DNA from: Bostrychus sinensis
Taxonomy: Eukaryota > Chordata > Actinopteri > Gobiiformes > Eleotridae
Assembly (NCBI GenBank): GCA_020698575.1
Contig: CM036254.1
Location: forward strand, 27,928,526-27,992,525
Reading direction: 5' to 3'
DNA length: 64,000 nucleotides
The notes beneath the pieces are model-generated. The model worked only from the letters and a program-made list of their open reading frames with translations. It was not told the origin of the DNA and searched no databases. Within the stretch, counting starts at the first letter, position 1. Each line of letters begins with the position of its first letter. The translations under genes were made by a program, and so were the position numbers. This document shows positions 46,921 through 59,311 of the stretch, piece after piece.

Positions 46921-49416
46921 GTAAGGCAATACACACTTTCACTTTGAAGCAGAGAGGTCAAATGGGACTTCTTAAAGGTTTTGAGTAAGGCAGAAAGACT
47001 GATGCAACACAAACTTACCAGTGCTTTAAGTGGCACTTAAAAAGATGATCTCATAAAATGCATAGTGTAAGATCTTTAAGTCTGGAGATGTGGCTTATAG
47101 TCGAGCAGTGTGTCCTAATAATTTACCAAAATAAGGCATAGCAGTGCCTGGTGAGATTGAATAGATATTATAAAGAGAGAGTTATTTGAGGGTGGTGGCA
47201 AATTTGGAGTGGTTCAGAAGCCCCATAGAGACTCTTGTCTTTGAACAAGAGAAAAAAACATAACAATATTTTAGCTATCAAGAGATGTGCCATATGGAGG
47301 ATAAAAAGTGCCAAAACAAATGAATAAATATACAATTAAATAATAATTAAATGGGTCAATATTTAAATAAAATTGGAAATAAATACATAAATAAGTAAAT
47401 AAATTTGTCATTAATAATAAAAAAAACAAAACATAAATTTTTATGTGAAAAACAACACATTATTATTACTTTCTTTATCAGTCAGCCTCACCCATCAAAG
47501 CCTAACTAACACTGATCTAGTCAAATATTGGATTGATTTGCATTAACTTTCTACTAACTGTCATTTGACAGAGCTTGTCTACTGATTGAATAGTTAGTAT
47601 AGTGAAATAGTTAAATTTTTTTTTTTTTTTTTTTTTTTTAATTAATGTCACATTTAATTATTTATTTGTGTGTTTATTTCCAATTTGAATTAATTCATTA
47701 TGAATTTATATATCTAATGTTGGCACTTTTCGTCCTCATTTGGACCAAGCTTTCACAAACGCTTGTGAAATAATGAATGAATGAGTGCTTCTATCACAAC
47801 AGACCTTAGTTTGGCTGTGCCCAGTTCATACTAACTTAAGTAATGCATTTTCCTCTATATTCTATGCAACTTTAAATTTTCTTTTCTTTTTTTTTTTTTT
47901 TTTTACATAGTCTAATGCAGGACATGAGGACACTTTTAAAAACATACTTTTGACCTGAGTTAGCCACATACCAAAGAAAGTTCCAAGTGGCATTAGCTGA
48001 TGTGTTTGTAATGGCTTTATGGATTATGTGTCAAACTTCCATTACATTTATCAAACAAGATGTCTTCTCTTCTGGATGTCCAGACAATGTTTAGCTATTT
48101 TTCTTTAGATGTGTATTCATTTAATATATAGGAGACAGGTTTGAGGTGAGAACTCTGTCACCACAAGGCGAGTTCATATAGAGTTAGGGAGTAACTTTAA
48201 TATTTATACTCTGCGTATGAGAAGATTGCAGAAACATCACATATACACACAGATTTGATTCAAGAGACTGACTTGGCTGACACATTGGTGAATTCTTGAG
48301 AGATAAACAAGCAAAAGTTCATATAAGCACAAAGTCAGGTGTGGTTGCTGTCTCTTTTATGTTTTTACAGAAAGTTTGAGGGATGCACAAAAGAATGAAA
48401 AAGTAACCAAACACTGATGTGTGCAGTACATGCACAGCTCTGGGAACAAAAGACCACTGCACAGTGAAGCATCCTTTAATAAGGGTGGCCAGGTAGGGTG
48501 ATATGGGAATTTGGGGGTGGCCAAACCAAAGCCATTTAGTGATTGTTCTTACAAGTACAGTATTCTGTGTCTCTTCTAATAGTGCTGTAATTACAGAATG
48601 GACCTTGAATGAATGACTTTGTCTTTTTATATGCTTTTTTTTATGTGCCATTTCATTTGGAAGCTACCTTACTTATCATGTACATGTACTGAATTTATAT
48701 TTACAGATTCAATTAGTTTGGCCACAAAAGGTGCAAAAGTAAAAGGGTAATAGCCAGAGAAATTGCTCATTTTCAATTTACCAACCTATCCCACATGGGG
48801 TGGCCAATGAAATTCCAGGAGTGGCCATGGCCTACTCTAGTGAATAAATGTGAGGGTGAATGATTGTCTCTCTGTGTATGTTTTCAGGTCAGCCTCGTGA
48901 CTAACTGGCTTATGACCAGGGTGTACCCCTCCTAAGGCATATAGTTTCTTGGGAAAGCTTCAGTACCCATGACTCCTAACAGGAATAAGCAAAATAAGAT
49001 GAATGAATGAATGAATTAATGCAATTTATTTTTCTCTCGTCCTCTCTCTCTGTGCCCGACAACCATTCCGGGCCAGTGTCTGTTAAATTTCTTCACACCC
49101 ATCACTCTAATTTATGAACTCAAAGACCATCATGCAAAGCTGAGAGAGTGGTATAGAGTTATCCAACAGCAAAGTGAAAAACTGGTGGAGAGCAAGACAC
49201 AGGAAAGCGTTCTTTAGTCCACACGTTATTATCATTATGTTTAAAAGTAAATCATTCCACTTCTGCAAACACTGAATTATTTGTTTTATGGCATTTAGGC
49301 ATTTTGCAGAGGAGTCTTATTTTTTTCCAGAGCTGCCATTCCCTAAAGCATATACAGCTTCTCATTTGTTTATGAATTATCAGCTGCCTATTAATTGACA
49401 CACTGCTCTTCTCCAG
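46921..49416. other. Intron before the LRR cap exon; no gene seen
   Basis: AT-rich, with T runs at 47619-47639 and 47887-47904. Positions 48838-49015 hold a tail of the 9576-type SINE (tgaatgattgtctctctgtg to aataagcaaaataagatgaa and ATGA repeats). No other recognisable feature. Confidence 0.55.
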
Positions 49417-49580
49417 ACACTTCAAAACCGAGACGTTGTTCTGTGACTGTCAGCTCCAGTGGCTCCTGCTTTGGGCCAAATCGAACTCGGTGAGGATCGG
49501 TAATGACACGACCTGTGTGTTCCCCACTCACCTGCACGGACTGGAGTTCAGAAACCTCAGGGAACAGCAGCTCCGATGTG
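49417..49580 (+). CDS. adgra2: Coding exon: LRR C-terminal cysteine cap
   Basis: This 164 bp exon starts after ctcttctccag and ends before gtaagc. The first base A completes CTA (Leu). The reading continues HFKTETLFCDCQLQWLLLWAK and ends in QQLRC with a dangling G, so the exon leaves in phase 1. The CDCxLxWLLxWA signature and the later cysteines (TTCVFP, LRC) define an LRRCT cap, which closes the LRR solenoid outside the cell. GNDT is a potential N-glycosylation site. The CDC-x-L-x-WLL-x-WA form resembles GPR124 more than GPR125. In this family the next exon should encode the Ig-like domain, which I could not find before the window ends. Confidence 0.92.
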
Positions 49581-49750
49581 GTAAGCGACAAAGACTGGTT
49601 GTTCTCTGTCTATCCATTTTCACTGATTATGTCTTAAACAGATGGTGTTTTAAGAATGAGAAGACATAAGCCAAAATGAATCTGTCTGTCCTCTTGGCTA
49701 TTGCCATGCCAGCTTTGTTTAAATGGACAACTATTACAACTGTCTATACC

Positions 49751-51662
49751 AGTGGTTCTCAAAGTATGGTACGGTTACCACCTTGATGATACACAAGCTT
49801 CTTCTGGTGGTACTCATTGGAGTCTTTTGCAGTTCTGATTTAGTTTAGTTGTTCCTTGTTTATGTCCTGTTTTGGTCCTGGGTTAATCCTTCATTAATCC
49901 TGGTTTAGTTCTGTTTATGTCCTGGCTTAGACCTGGTTTAATCCTGCTTTAGATCTGGTTTCGACTTGATTTGGTTTAGCTCTGCTGGATTAGACCTGAT
50001 TATGTCCTTGTTTAGTCTTGGTTATGTCCTGGCATTGTCCTGGTTTAGTCCTGGCTCGTACCTTGTTTAGCTCTGGTTTAGTTATGGTTTAATCCTGGTT
50101 TAGCCCCAGTCTGAACCTGGTTTGGGTTAGCCCTGGTTTAGTCATGGATTAGTCCTGGTTTAATCCTACATTAGTCCTTCTTTAGTTCTGGTTATGTTCT
50201 GGTTTATGTCCTGCTTTTGTCTGGGTTTAGTCCTGGTTTAGATTTGGTTTTGACTTGGTTTGGTTTAGCCCTGGTTTAGTGCTGAATTAGTCCTGATTTT
50301 GTTCTGGTTTAGGCTTGGTTATGTCCTGGCACTGTCCTGGGGCCTCATTTATAAAGCTTATGAACGCCCAAAACGAGGGCTGAAATGTGCGCACACCACT
50401 CTTTGTGTCAACGTTGGCATTTATAAAAATCAAATTAGGCATGAAACCTTGCATAGCTCCACCTAAACTTTTGACCTTGGGTACGCCGTACGCACCTTTC
50501 AGAGGCACAGCACAGAGGCAGGAGAGGAGAGAAGTGAAGTGAGTTTCATGTTTGGTGTGAGGTTTCATATAGTTTTGCAAGGTATGAGCAATTAATCACT
50601 AGCAGTTTTTAAAACACAGGGAATGTGTTAACTTTTTATTCCTTTTATTAAGTGTTTGTGCCGGTTTCAAAGACATGCGCGCTTGTGCACATGCGGCGCT
50701 GGCTCCGCTTAAAAAGTCCGGTTGGAGCCTGGAATGGAAAGCAGGGATGAAATAATCACAAGACACAGACATAAGTCTAACCAACTCCTACAGACTCTTC
50801 ACACAGAGCTATGTGGTTTTCATGAAGCGCTAGTCAAACGAGACCCAATAGACTGCTGTCATTATGCACAACAACACCGCGGTGTGAATTACAAGACACA
50901 TGTGCCCTTTCATCTTTGATGTGTTACAAGTCACGCTAAACAGCGCTGAAAAATCATTAATTAATATGTTACAGTCAACAAAAATTAAACACGTTTTTAT
51001 GTTTTAAAATGTTATTTTACATAAAATGTTTAGATGGTAAGAGCAGTGGATTCATAGTGTGTTTTGTAACAATGTTGGTCAGAAAATCAGTGTTCACTTT
51101 GCAGTACAGATGTACATGTGTGCATTGTGTGTAGAGCTGCATGGTGCGTTTTGTGCGTTCCTCTCCTTCATGTTTCTTAGTGAAACCCTCTCATTAGCGG
51201 CTCATGTTTAGGTAAATCTCATGCAGAAGTCACTCTGCATTGACCTTCTTTGGTGGTTTCGAGGCATGGAGAGGACGTGGTGTGAGGTGGGTTTACGTGC
51301 GCACCTTTCTACTCCAGGTGGGATCCATAAAGGGGAAATTGCATCCAGGTGTGCGTACACAATCTGAAGATTTTCTTGAATATGCTACTTTTGGCTTTCT
51401 GGTGTATGTGAACATTTAGTCATGATTCTACACACAGTTTTATAAATGAGGCCTCTGGTTTAGTCTTGGGTTGGACCTTGTTTAGCTCTGGATTAGTCCT
51501 GGTTTAGCCCTAGTTTAGATCTGGTTTGGTTTAGCTGTGGTTTAGTCCTGGATTAGTCCTGGTTATGCCCTGCTTTATTTAGTCTTGGTTATGTCCTGGT
51601 TTAGTTCTGATTTAGCCCAGGTTTAGACCTGTTCAGTTTAGCCCTGGTTTAGTCCTGGCTTA
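49751..51662. repeat. CTGGTTTAG minisatellite repeat, split by a foldback element
   Basis: It opens with a hAT-like terminus cagtggttctcaaagtatgg, then gagtcttttgcagttctgat as at 37530. From about 49840 to 50340 irregular units of 10-12 bp (CTGGTTTAGTCC variants) follow. The array resumes at 51454-51662 after the 1,113 bp insertion. The unit also occurs at 3505 and 37620. Confidence 0.78.
50341..51453. mobile_element. Non-autonomous element with GGCCTCATTTATAAA ends
   Basis: Perfect 15-bp inverted termini GGCCTCATTTATAAA and TTTATAAATGAGGCC bound 1,113 bp, with further inverted-like words inside (gtgcgcacac, gtacgcacc, gtgcgtacac). It sits in the middle of the minisatellite. The flanks are both repetitive (cctgg and tctgg), so the target duplication cannot be read. 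The ends remind me of PIF/Harbinger-like elements. No transposase ORF was recognised. Confidence 0.75.
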
Positions 51663-53150
51663 TTATTAAAGTCACCTGGATGACTGAGAATCATTTTAGC
51701 CATGACAATACAATAACATGCATACACTATATATTTTGCACCAGCCATGCCAACTAGTCAAACTACCACTCATCTGAGCTAGGAGACAAAAAAATAAACT
51801 AAAATGAACTGATGCGTCACTCAGCTACAGTATGCATTAATATTATCTACTTACTCCAAGGATAGTGATATTTATTATTCTATTAGACTGACACAACTGT
51901 TTCTCTCCTAAACAGCTCCTGGGCCTCTGAATTATTCTTCTGATGCTCATTTCTGTTAATTGCTTAATTAGTTGCTATCACCTGCTGTCTTAGCTGTAAT
52001 TAATCCCCGAGTATGAGTCCAGATGCAAATAGTTTGATACAAAGTGAATAAGACCAATTTATTTTATGAAGCAATACAATGAACAGGGCACATATATCTT
52101 GGAAATCCATTTAAAATGTCCAAAGATCCTAATAATTATATTATAATATGTTCTGAATAAATAATTTCAGCCTCCGGAGTTTTAGAAAATTGTGTGTGTA
52201 AAATTCTGGTGCACATTTTGTTTAAAACTATTTGTATAATCAATGCACCACCATGTGTAATGCTACTGTGCTACTCAGATCAGCTACAGTGTTTTATTGC
52301 CTGCCCATGCTCAAATAAAGAAGTATGTAAATGTAATGCAAAATAAATGCAACTCCTTCTTAATGTTAAATAACTCTGAATAATGAATAATTCTTACATC
52401 ATTTGTTGTTTTTCTTGAAGGCTCATTTTGGCATACTTAGCTCTGTGTTTGGTGTCAAAATGCCAACAACCGCCACTTCCTCATAACACAAAAGACATAA
52501 GGATTTCTCTCCTTGAAGCACAAACATTTATTCGCCTTCCCATCTTTCTTGAAACAGCCTTCCATCTGCATCAATTTCCTGGACATTTTAGAATCATTGT
52601 TTGTATTTCTCAATTCCACTTGTTCGGAAAATGGTATTGACGTGGAAACACTGCAATCTAGTGGTGGGGCGCTACTTTGCGGGTAACATAATCGCATTAT
52701 GGGAAATGTAGTCTGTTGTCAGTGCACCCTTTTGACTTATTTGTTATACAACAATCCAAGACCTTTTAAGCTCTTGCGGGCTACACAAAATGACGTGGCA
52801 GGCCACATCTGGCCCGCAGGCCTAGAGTTTGACACATGTGTTTTAGGCTATGTTTAAAGTGGCATTCAAAAGACATGTGCTTGGGATATGTCATTAGTAT
52901 GTCATAGTTGGTTTGCATAGCTGTCTAGCTAACTCCTTTACTATAGCACAGTTAAAACATTACTTCGGAGAATATAATTGCTCTAAGTGCCTAACTCTTT
53001 GTAACTATTTGTCATAGACATTAATAGAGTGTTTCCCCTCTGGAGGCTGCTTGTAGGTGTCTCCTTGGGAATTGGCCCCTCCGAAGCATGCATGTTCCGT
53101 CATGTCTCACTATTGCCTCATGTGCGTTAACCTCTACCAGGAATTTATTC
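51663..53150. other. No gene seen
   Basis: AT-rich DNA with no recognisable repeat. 52780-52845 carries gcaggccacatctggcccgc text common in decayed hAT-type repeats. ORFs at 52428-52640 and its opposite strand are not recognised. Confidence 0.4.
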
Positions 53151-53154
53151 CTTA

Positions 53155-53388
53155 ATTTTCTTCTGCGTATTCTTGTTAGAGGTTGCGGGTGACTGGAGCC
53201 TATCGCAGAAACTTAGGCAAAGTAAACCCTGGACAGGGGCCAACTTGTCACAGGGCTGACACAGAGACATACACAGACAACCATTCACTCTCACCCAGAG
53301 AGTTTGTGAGTTGGCTGGACCAAGGATCAAACCCACGATCTCCTTGCTGGGAGGCAGAACACTAACCACTCTGCCACTGTGCCCCCCC
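53155..53388 (-). repeat. SINE-like repeat, 9576 family, reverse
   Basis: The reverse complement of the 9576 family: aggttgcgggtgactggagc, then acagggctgacacagagaca, then gaccaaggatcaaacccacg and cagaacactaaccactctgc at the head. The middle section with ctccggcttcc is deleted. Confidence 0.72.
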
Positions 53389-54802
53389 AACCAGGAATTG
53401 TGGCTGGACCACTTCGTGTTGATTCATATTTGCCTTGCAATTGGTAAACAGCCCTAGACTGCCTGTTTTAGAGCCACGATATACAAATTTTCTTCCACCA
53501 AATCAATGCTCAATGGCCAAAATGGCATCATGTAACAGGAAGTTGTCCTTAATCACCACCTCACCAAGTGGTGTACCAAATGGTTAAATTCCACACCTCC
53601 CCCAAAGCTCGTCTCTTCTGTTTGGCTAATTTACACAGAATGAACCTGTACATCCTCTGGGGCCTTGCCTCACTACATAATGCCAACAATGCACTGCGGC
53701 CACTTTTCACTCATGAAGGGGTTGGTTTTTAAAGCACATGATTTGGTCATCATTTGACACAACAAAACGCTGCAACACACGCGCTCCCAAGCATGTTCTA
53801 AAAGTGTTTACACATGCTTTTGCTTGAAATTACTGACTTCGGAAGAGCTCCTCCAAAGAGCCTCAAAAAGAAGGATCCTTGCAATTAGGAAACAGCCAAT
53901 AAGTTTGAACTTTAACCTTCTAGTGCTGCTTCAATTTGATTTTTGACTCTTCAAGGTTGTGGTAAAGTGTATGTAGTCTAAAGCAATCGGTCTATATAAA
54001 ATCTGCTTTGGGTTAGTGGTAAACAAAACACTGATGATTTAAATGAGAAAATGTTACCTTATATTGTACATTGTACTTTGTGAAGTCCTGAAAATGTCCT
54101 GGGATATTCTTTTTTTAAAATGTGTGAACCTTGAATTACAATAATATATCAATAATTTAAATTGTCTTTATAATTTATAGTCATAGCCAGCAGGCAAGAC
54201 TTTCTTTAAAACACTCCATCCTCAAGTCAGACAGAAAGGTTTCCAAAGGTGTCCATTTTGCTAAAAACTTGTAAAAGATAAGGGCTATCGCTCCTATGCC
54301 TCCTGAGACTCATCATTAGCAGGATCCAGTCTTAAATGACTAACAGTGCATTTTCAAGTGGTTAGCACAATGAGAGGATGATTAAGTAGATCCGCTCTAA
54401 TAATAGCCTCCCCTCTCCACTGTTATCGCTCCACCTGCTGCGAACACTTTGACAAGACTAATATAAGGCAATGATTTAATGTGAAGTAGCCAGGGAGAAA
54501 GACTCAGGAGGAAAATAGTCAAATAATCCAGATTTTGTGTGGTCTCTGTCCCTCCCATTGCCACCTTCTTCTACAACAGCAGACACATGGGACTAATGAA
54601 AGGTTAAATTTTAACATAAAACTAATCTGCAGTGAAGGTTGACTACAGCAAACCACATCTTTTTTATTTTATTTTATTGTGTTCTTTTACGATCACTATG
54701 CGCAGCTGAATGTCCTGGGCTGGCGTCAGAGGGAGAGTCGTTCTACCTGGCCTCCTTAAGCTATAGGAAAAATCCTCTTTAAATAGAGGAGAAGGTTTGC
54801 GA
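53389..54802. other. No gene seen
   Basis: Ordinary sequence without recognisable repeats or coding exons. Confidence 0.4.
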
Positions 54803-55130
54803 TTTACAGGGGCTATATTATGCTTTTATTCATATTGTAAACCAACCTTGGTCACCTCTTGAACAGCACTGTAAGCTTTACGACCTTTAAAGACATTATC
54901 TGACTAAAAGTACTCTACTGGTGCCATAAAGAAAGCACTATTTTTTTGGGATAAAGGAATGAGCGCAAACTGGATGTATGATGAGACCTCAGAATGGCCA
55001 TGACAGACAAAAGAGGATTATTTTAACATGAGTAAATGAAGCAATTTACAGCTCCAGGTATTTTTTTGAACATTCAAACATGGCAGAAAGCTAAAAAATA
55101 AGCCAATTTTGCATAATATAATCCCTTTAA
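54803..55130. mobile_element. Short element with inverted GGGGNTATATTATGC ends
   Basis: The left end tttacaggggctatattatg and the right end gcataatataatccctttaa are inverted relatives. Copies of its right half occur at 12970-13210. It is about 328 bp and non-coding. No clear target duplication. Confidence 0.58.
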
Positions 55131-56455
55131 CCTTCCTCCAGTCTACAACACAGTTCTAAAACAAAGGCACAAAGCTTCCTTCCAAGCGTCACTCTAACAA
55201 TAGACCATCAACATCAGAGAGGGCAGTTTATGCTAATGTCTCACAGGTGGCACGACTCTCCGTCTGACTCCAGCCCAAGCCATTCAGCTGCTCATGAGTC
55301 TCGTTTGGTTTAATAAGACTCTACTCACACGCCAGTCCCCTCAGAACTGATGAAGTCTCTTAGATGAGGTGATGAAATGTCTTCTAAACAAAACTTTCCA
55401 GACGCCTTTCTTGTTTTCATCTTTTTACTACTTAAGCAAAAGAGCCCCATTAATAGTCAAGTGCCTTACACTGTAATTAGTGTCTTCCATTTTACCTTTT
55501 CTGAGTGGCACAAACATATTCTCAGTCCCACCCTCCACTGAGCGCTCCCCTCTGGGCCTCTATCCTTGTTGCCGGCTGCGGTCCACAGGGAATAGTATCT
55601 CATATGTGATAGAATCATCTTCCTCCTCTGCTTATATCTGCCTCATGTCGAGGATATGAGTCTAGGATGAAAAAGTCTGTGGTTACTGCTGTGTACAGTG
55701 AGAGGAGCGGATATGAAAACACACTGTATGCAAGACGTGATATTATGTGCATGAAAAAAATGAGGATGGATATGCAGCATGGCTATATTCTGCTATACAA
55801 ACTGTTATTTCACTTACTTGGTCTCCCAAATCAGATATAGAGCATATAAATATATATCTATATATAGTTAGTAACTGATAGTTCATCATTTTTCATGGGG
55901 TTAAGGTAAAAAAAAAAAAAAAAAAGGCAAGGAAAGGGGAAGGAAAGATGATCTTTTGATAAAACACACTTTAAATTTACATGGTGACATGGCCAATCCA
56001 GTCTATATGCAAAAAAAAAAAAAAAAGAACAAAAAAATAAATAAACATAAAATATATTTGCTGGTATTTCACCCCCATTTATGAAATACAGAAAGAGAAC
56101 ACTATCAAAAGTTTGTGTGCTGTGGGTTCAAAGCATACACTGAATAGGCTCATAGTCCGTCTTGAGTCAGACTTCGCCAGGAAACTGGTCAGATCACTTT
56201 TGTCTCAAACTACATGCACATGGAGTTATACTACTGAATCCACAGCACTCACATTCAAGTGGTCTGGGGCTGTACCTGTAGCGCTATAACTTTAATCTCA
56301 TAAAAGAGTCATGAGATAAAGCAGTCAAGATTTCACTTTTAAACTTTTACTACTTGGGTTTGGTGCATCCTGGTGTAAGATGCGTCCAGGAAAGATGCAA
56401 AAGACTACTAAGATTGGAGTCCTGTGTTACTGACTGAACTGTTAAACTGTTAGAA
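55131..56455. other. No gene seen
   Basis: Mixed intronic DNA with A runs at 55909-55925 and 56011-56026, the latter followed by AT-rich text. No recognisable domain or repeat. Confidence 0.4.
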
Positions 56456-56459
56456 TAAA

Positions 56460-56722
56460 CAGTTTAGGCCTCAACTGTTCATGCAGTTGCACGCATGGAC
56501 TGATAACAAACACCAAGAAACAGTTACATGATGTAATTTTAGTTCTCTGACTGAAATCATCAGTGCAATTACTTTGCAATTATTAATGACCACCCGTAGG
56601 CTATTTCAGTTTATGACCGAGTGACTTTTATGCATTGATATTGGTTTGGGCTCTCTCTAAATCCAAATTTTGTATTTTTGGGAACAACTGGCTCTTTGGA
56701 TCCAAAAGGTTGCAGACCGCTG
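56460..56722. mobile_element. Inverted copy of the CAGGGGTCTGCAACC hAT family
   Basis: The right end ccaaaaggttgcagaccgct is the reverse of the family left end, and ttggatcc/gagccagttgt-type text follows inward as at 6244. The other terminus is truncated or eroded near 56460. Confidence 0.65.
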
Positions 56723-56989
56723 GACTAAGGAAAGAATTCAGTTTTCTTGACCAGCAGGTAAACGTAGTACTTTATCCTTATAGACTTTTGTTAGCACAAG
56801 TAGTCTAGTCTAATATTATCTGAGAAACTTAAAGCAATAATTTTCACACACCTGTTCAGTTATTGTAAGTAAAGATTAATGTATCATTTATACGAAAATA
56901 CTCGTATAACCTTTATACATAGACCTCCAGCCATTCAGTAGCAAGGCTCAACATATTTTACTGCCAGTTGTGTTGCTGTTGAAGTGTGG

Positions 56990-57285
56990 CACAGTGGCAG
57001 AGCGGTTAGTGCTCTCGGCTCCCAGCTAGAAGGTTTGGGGGATCAATCCTCGGGCCAGATGTCACACAATCTTTCTGTGGGGCCTCCTTGTGTTACTGTG
57101 GGTTTTCTCTGGGTACTCCGGCTTCCTCCCACCATCCAAAGACCTCCATGTATTAGGTGAATTGGTGACTCTAAAACAAAACTTTAACCGTTTTTATTCA
57201 GTTTAAGTGGACCTCAGCAAACCTCAAATTCTGGCCTCAAAGCCATGACACCAAGGCAAGCTGTAGTCACTCTGCAGCTAACAAT
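56990..57285 (+). repeat. SINE head (9576 family) and reverse tRNA-SINE piece
   Basis: 56990-57175 has gtggcacagtggcagagcgg, gttagtgctctcggctccc and gtactccggcttcctccc, stopping at ttggtgactctaaa. 57185-57285 resembles the interior of the 41750 repeat (aggcaagctgtagtcac). Confidence 0.62.
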
Positions 57286-57291
57286 CTTTAT

Positions 57292-57618
57292 ATGCAAAAG
57301 AACTGGTTCTCTCCTCTCTTCTCTGTCCTGAGATGTCTGCACCACAGACATTTGGGAGCTATTCTACTCAATCCTAATTGTATGTGTTTTTCATTTACAC
57401 TGAACGAGCCAAAGCAATTACAGGGTAATTCCGCACAGCACGTGGACACGAGAGTTATCCAGTGGCAGGATGAGGAGCGCTTCTTTGTGAATCCAAAGCG
57501 TCCATTATGGGATTACAATGATAACGTTCTGGGTTCCCTACTCCTGCCATGCTTGGATCCATCCTCCTCTCTAGAGCAACTCCATCTTACAATACCTCAT
57601 TCATTCAGTTGGCAGTGA
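57292..57618 (+). other. Unrecognised 108-codon ORF
   Basis: The open frame runs from ATG at 57292 to the stop at 57616. Its second half, from a possible acceptor caattacag at about 57421 onward, is GC-richer and reads QGNSAQHVDTRVIQW, then QDEERFFVNPKRPLWDYND. I recognise no family. It does not look like the expected Ig-like exon of ADGRA, and it lacks cysteine spacing for one. It could be an unannotated terminal exon, a decayed retrocopy or chance. Confidence 0.2.
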
Positions 57619-58109
57619 CTGGTTACAACGTAGTGCAAGAACAACCATTATTTTTGTTGTTTATTTTAAGGTATGCACTGTGAATTTGCGGTCTGCAAAA
57701 TTGCCCCTGCAAAATTGTACATTATCTCAACTTAACCATAAGCTCTGAGTTTAGCATTACACTGAAGGGATCCTATAGTTCACTATCTGGCTTGAATGTT
57801 TTTCCTATATTTATGTTGTTTTTTCTTCTTCTTTGTGCTATTTCAATTTGCAATCACTCATAGTCAGTGCAGAAATAGACATAGTATTCCCTGTAGATAA
57901 TTAATTGTTGTGACAGGACAAAGTGTTCAGAATGGCCTGCACATTCATCTATCTCAGTTGTTGATATATAGGCCTATAGATGACATCTTAAGGTTTTATT
58001 TTTTCATGTTTATTGTAAAATCACAGTAAATTGCCGTAAAACTGCAATTATTAGCCTGTAAAATATGGTGATTTCACTGTAAACATTTGAGACCATTGGG
58101 TTAAATCTA

Positions 58110-58169
<60 letters not shown>

Positions 58170-58285
58170 GTAGCACTTTTCTAGGCACTAGCTTTTACAA
58201 TTAGGTACACCATTCATTCACTACTGAGTCACACTTGGTGGTGGTGAGCTACTTCTGTAGCCACAGCTGCCCTCATTTATACTGA
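58110..58285 (-). repeat. (ATT)n microsatellite and reverse SINE 3' part
   Basis: 58110-58169 is a pure (ATT)n run that serves as the 3' tail of a reverse SINE at 58166-58285 (gcacttttctaggcactagc, then tctgtagccacagctgccct). Confidence 0.72.
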
Positions 58286-58617
58286 CTGTTGAGATATTGC
58301 ATCCATATAGGCAAATTATTCTTTATTTTATTTTTAACATATCAGTGTGATCTGAGGCATTTTTAGGACATGTGCATTTCTGTGTAAAACACACAGATGT
58401 TGCTAATGTTGAAACATTGTTGATAGTTACTGCTTCAACAAGCTGATGCCGGAGTCATGTGTGGCGCTGTTCCTCTGAGTCATGATTGGACCATAACTGA
58501 TGTGGAAATGGATTAAAAGCTTCTAAAGGAATAGACATGTTAAAGGATGTTTTTATTTTTTGATTTATATAATTAAATTGGTGGTCCAATCATGACTGAG
58601 AGTAACAGTGTCACTCA

Positions 58618-59311
58618 TAGAGATGTGACGTTCATGAACAATCTGAATCTTTTAAACGGCTCTTCACCATGAACTGAGTCACTGAGTCAGCTGAGTCATG
58701 GTGGCACAAGAGCCATTGTGTTTTTCTTTAGTTTTTTTTTTTTTTTTACTGTTGTATTAAAATGAACAAGCTTTTTTGTTTGCCAACCATAAAAAGAACC
58801 TCATAACAAAACATAGAATACAAGCTCAAGACAGCGTCATATCGAAAGAGACGAGGGGTGCTCAGACGCACATTAGTCAAAAGTTTCTAGTTATAAGCAG
58901 TGTTTGTGCATGAAAGTTTATTGTTGCCTACTTAGTTTTTACTGACATTTCTTTTGCATGGACATATGTAAATGTCATACCTTTGCGCATTTTGGACATG
59001 TAATAAATCCTAAATCGTGGTCTCACTGTATGCAGAGGTATATGATGTCACCATTAAAGAATTTAGTCCACACATGCTCATTTTATTATCATCAATGAAT
59101 AAGACAATAATAATGTCCCACCAATAGGATACATTTTATTCTGATTAAATTAATAATGGATCACTCATTCTAGTGTTTATTTTCTGAATAAACTGACTGG
59201 CTTCTTAAAATTATGTAAATACAAAAAATGAGCCAGTCTTTTGAACAGCTCTTTGAAATGAACGGACTCAAATATTTGGCTCCCATTAAAGAGCCATAAA
59301 TCCCATCTCTA
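58618..59311. mobile_element. Non-autonomous hAT-type element with perfect 8-bp TSD
   Basis: The ends TAGAGATGTGAC and ATCCCATCTCTA are inverted repeats with one or two mismatches. Perfect 8-bp repeats GTCACTCA flank it at 58610-58617 and 59312-59319. It is 694 bp. Subterminal aacggctcttc and agagccataaatccc motifs echo each other. No transposase frame was seen. Confidence 0.87.
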
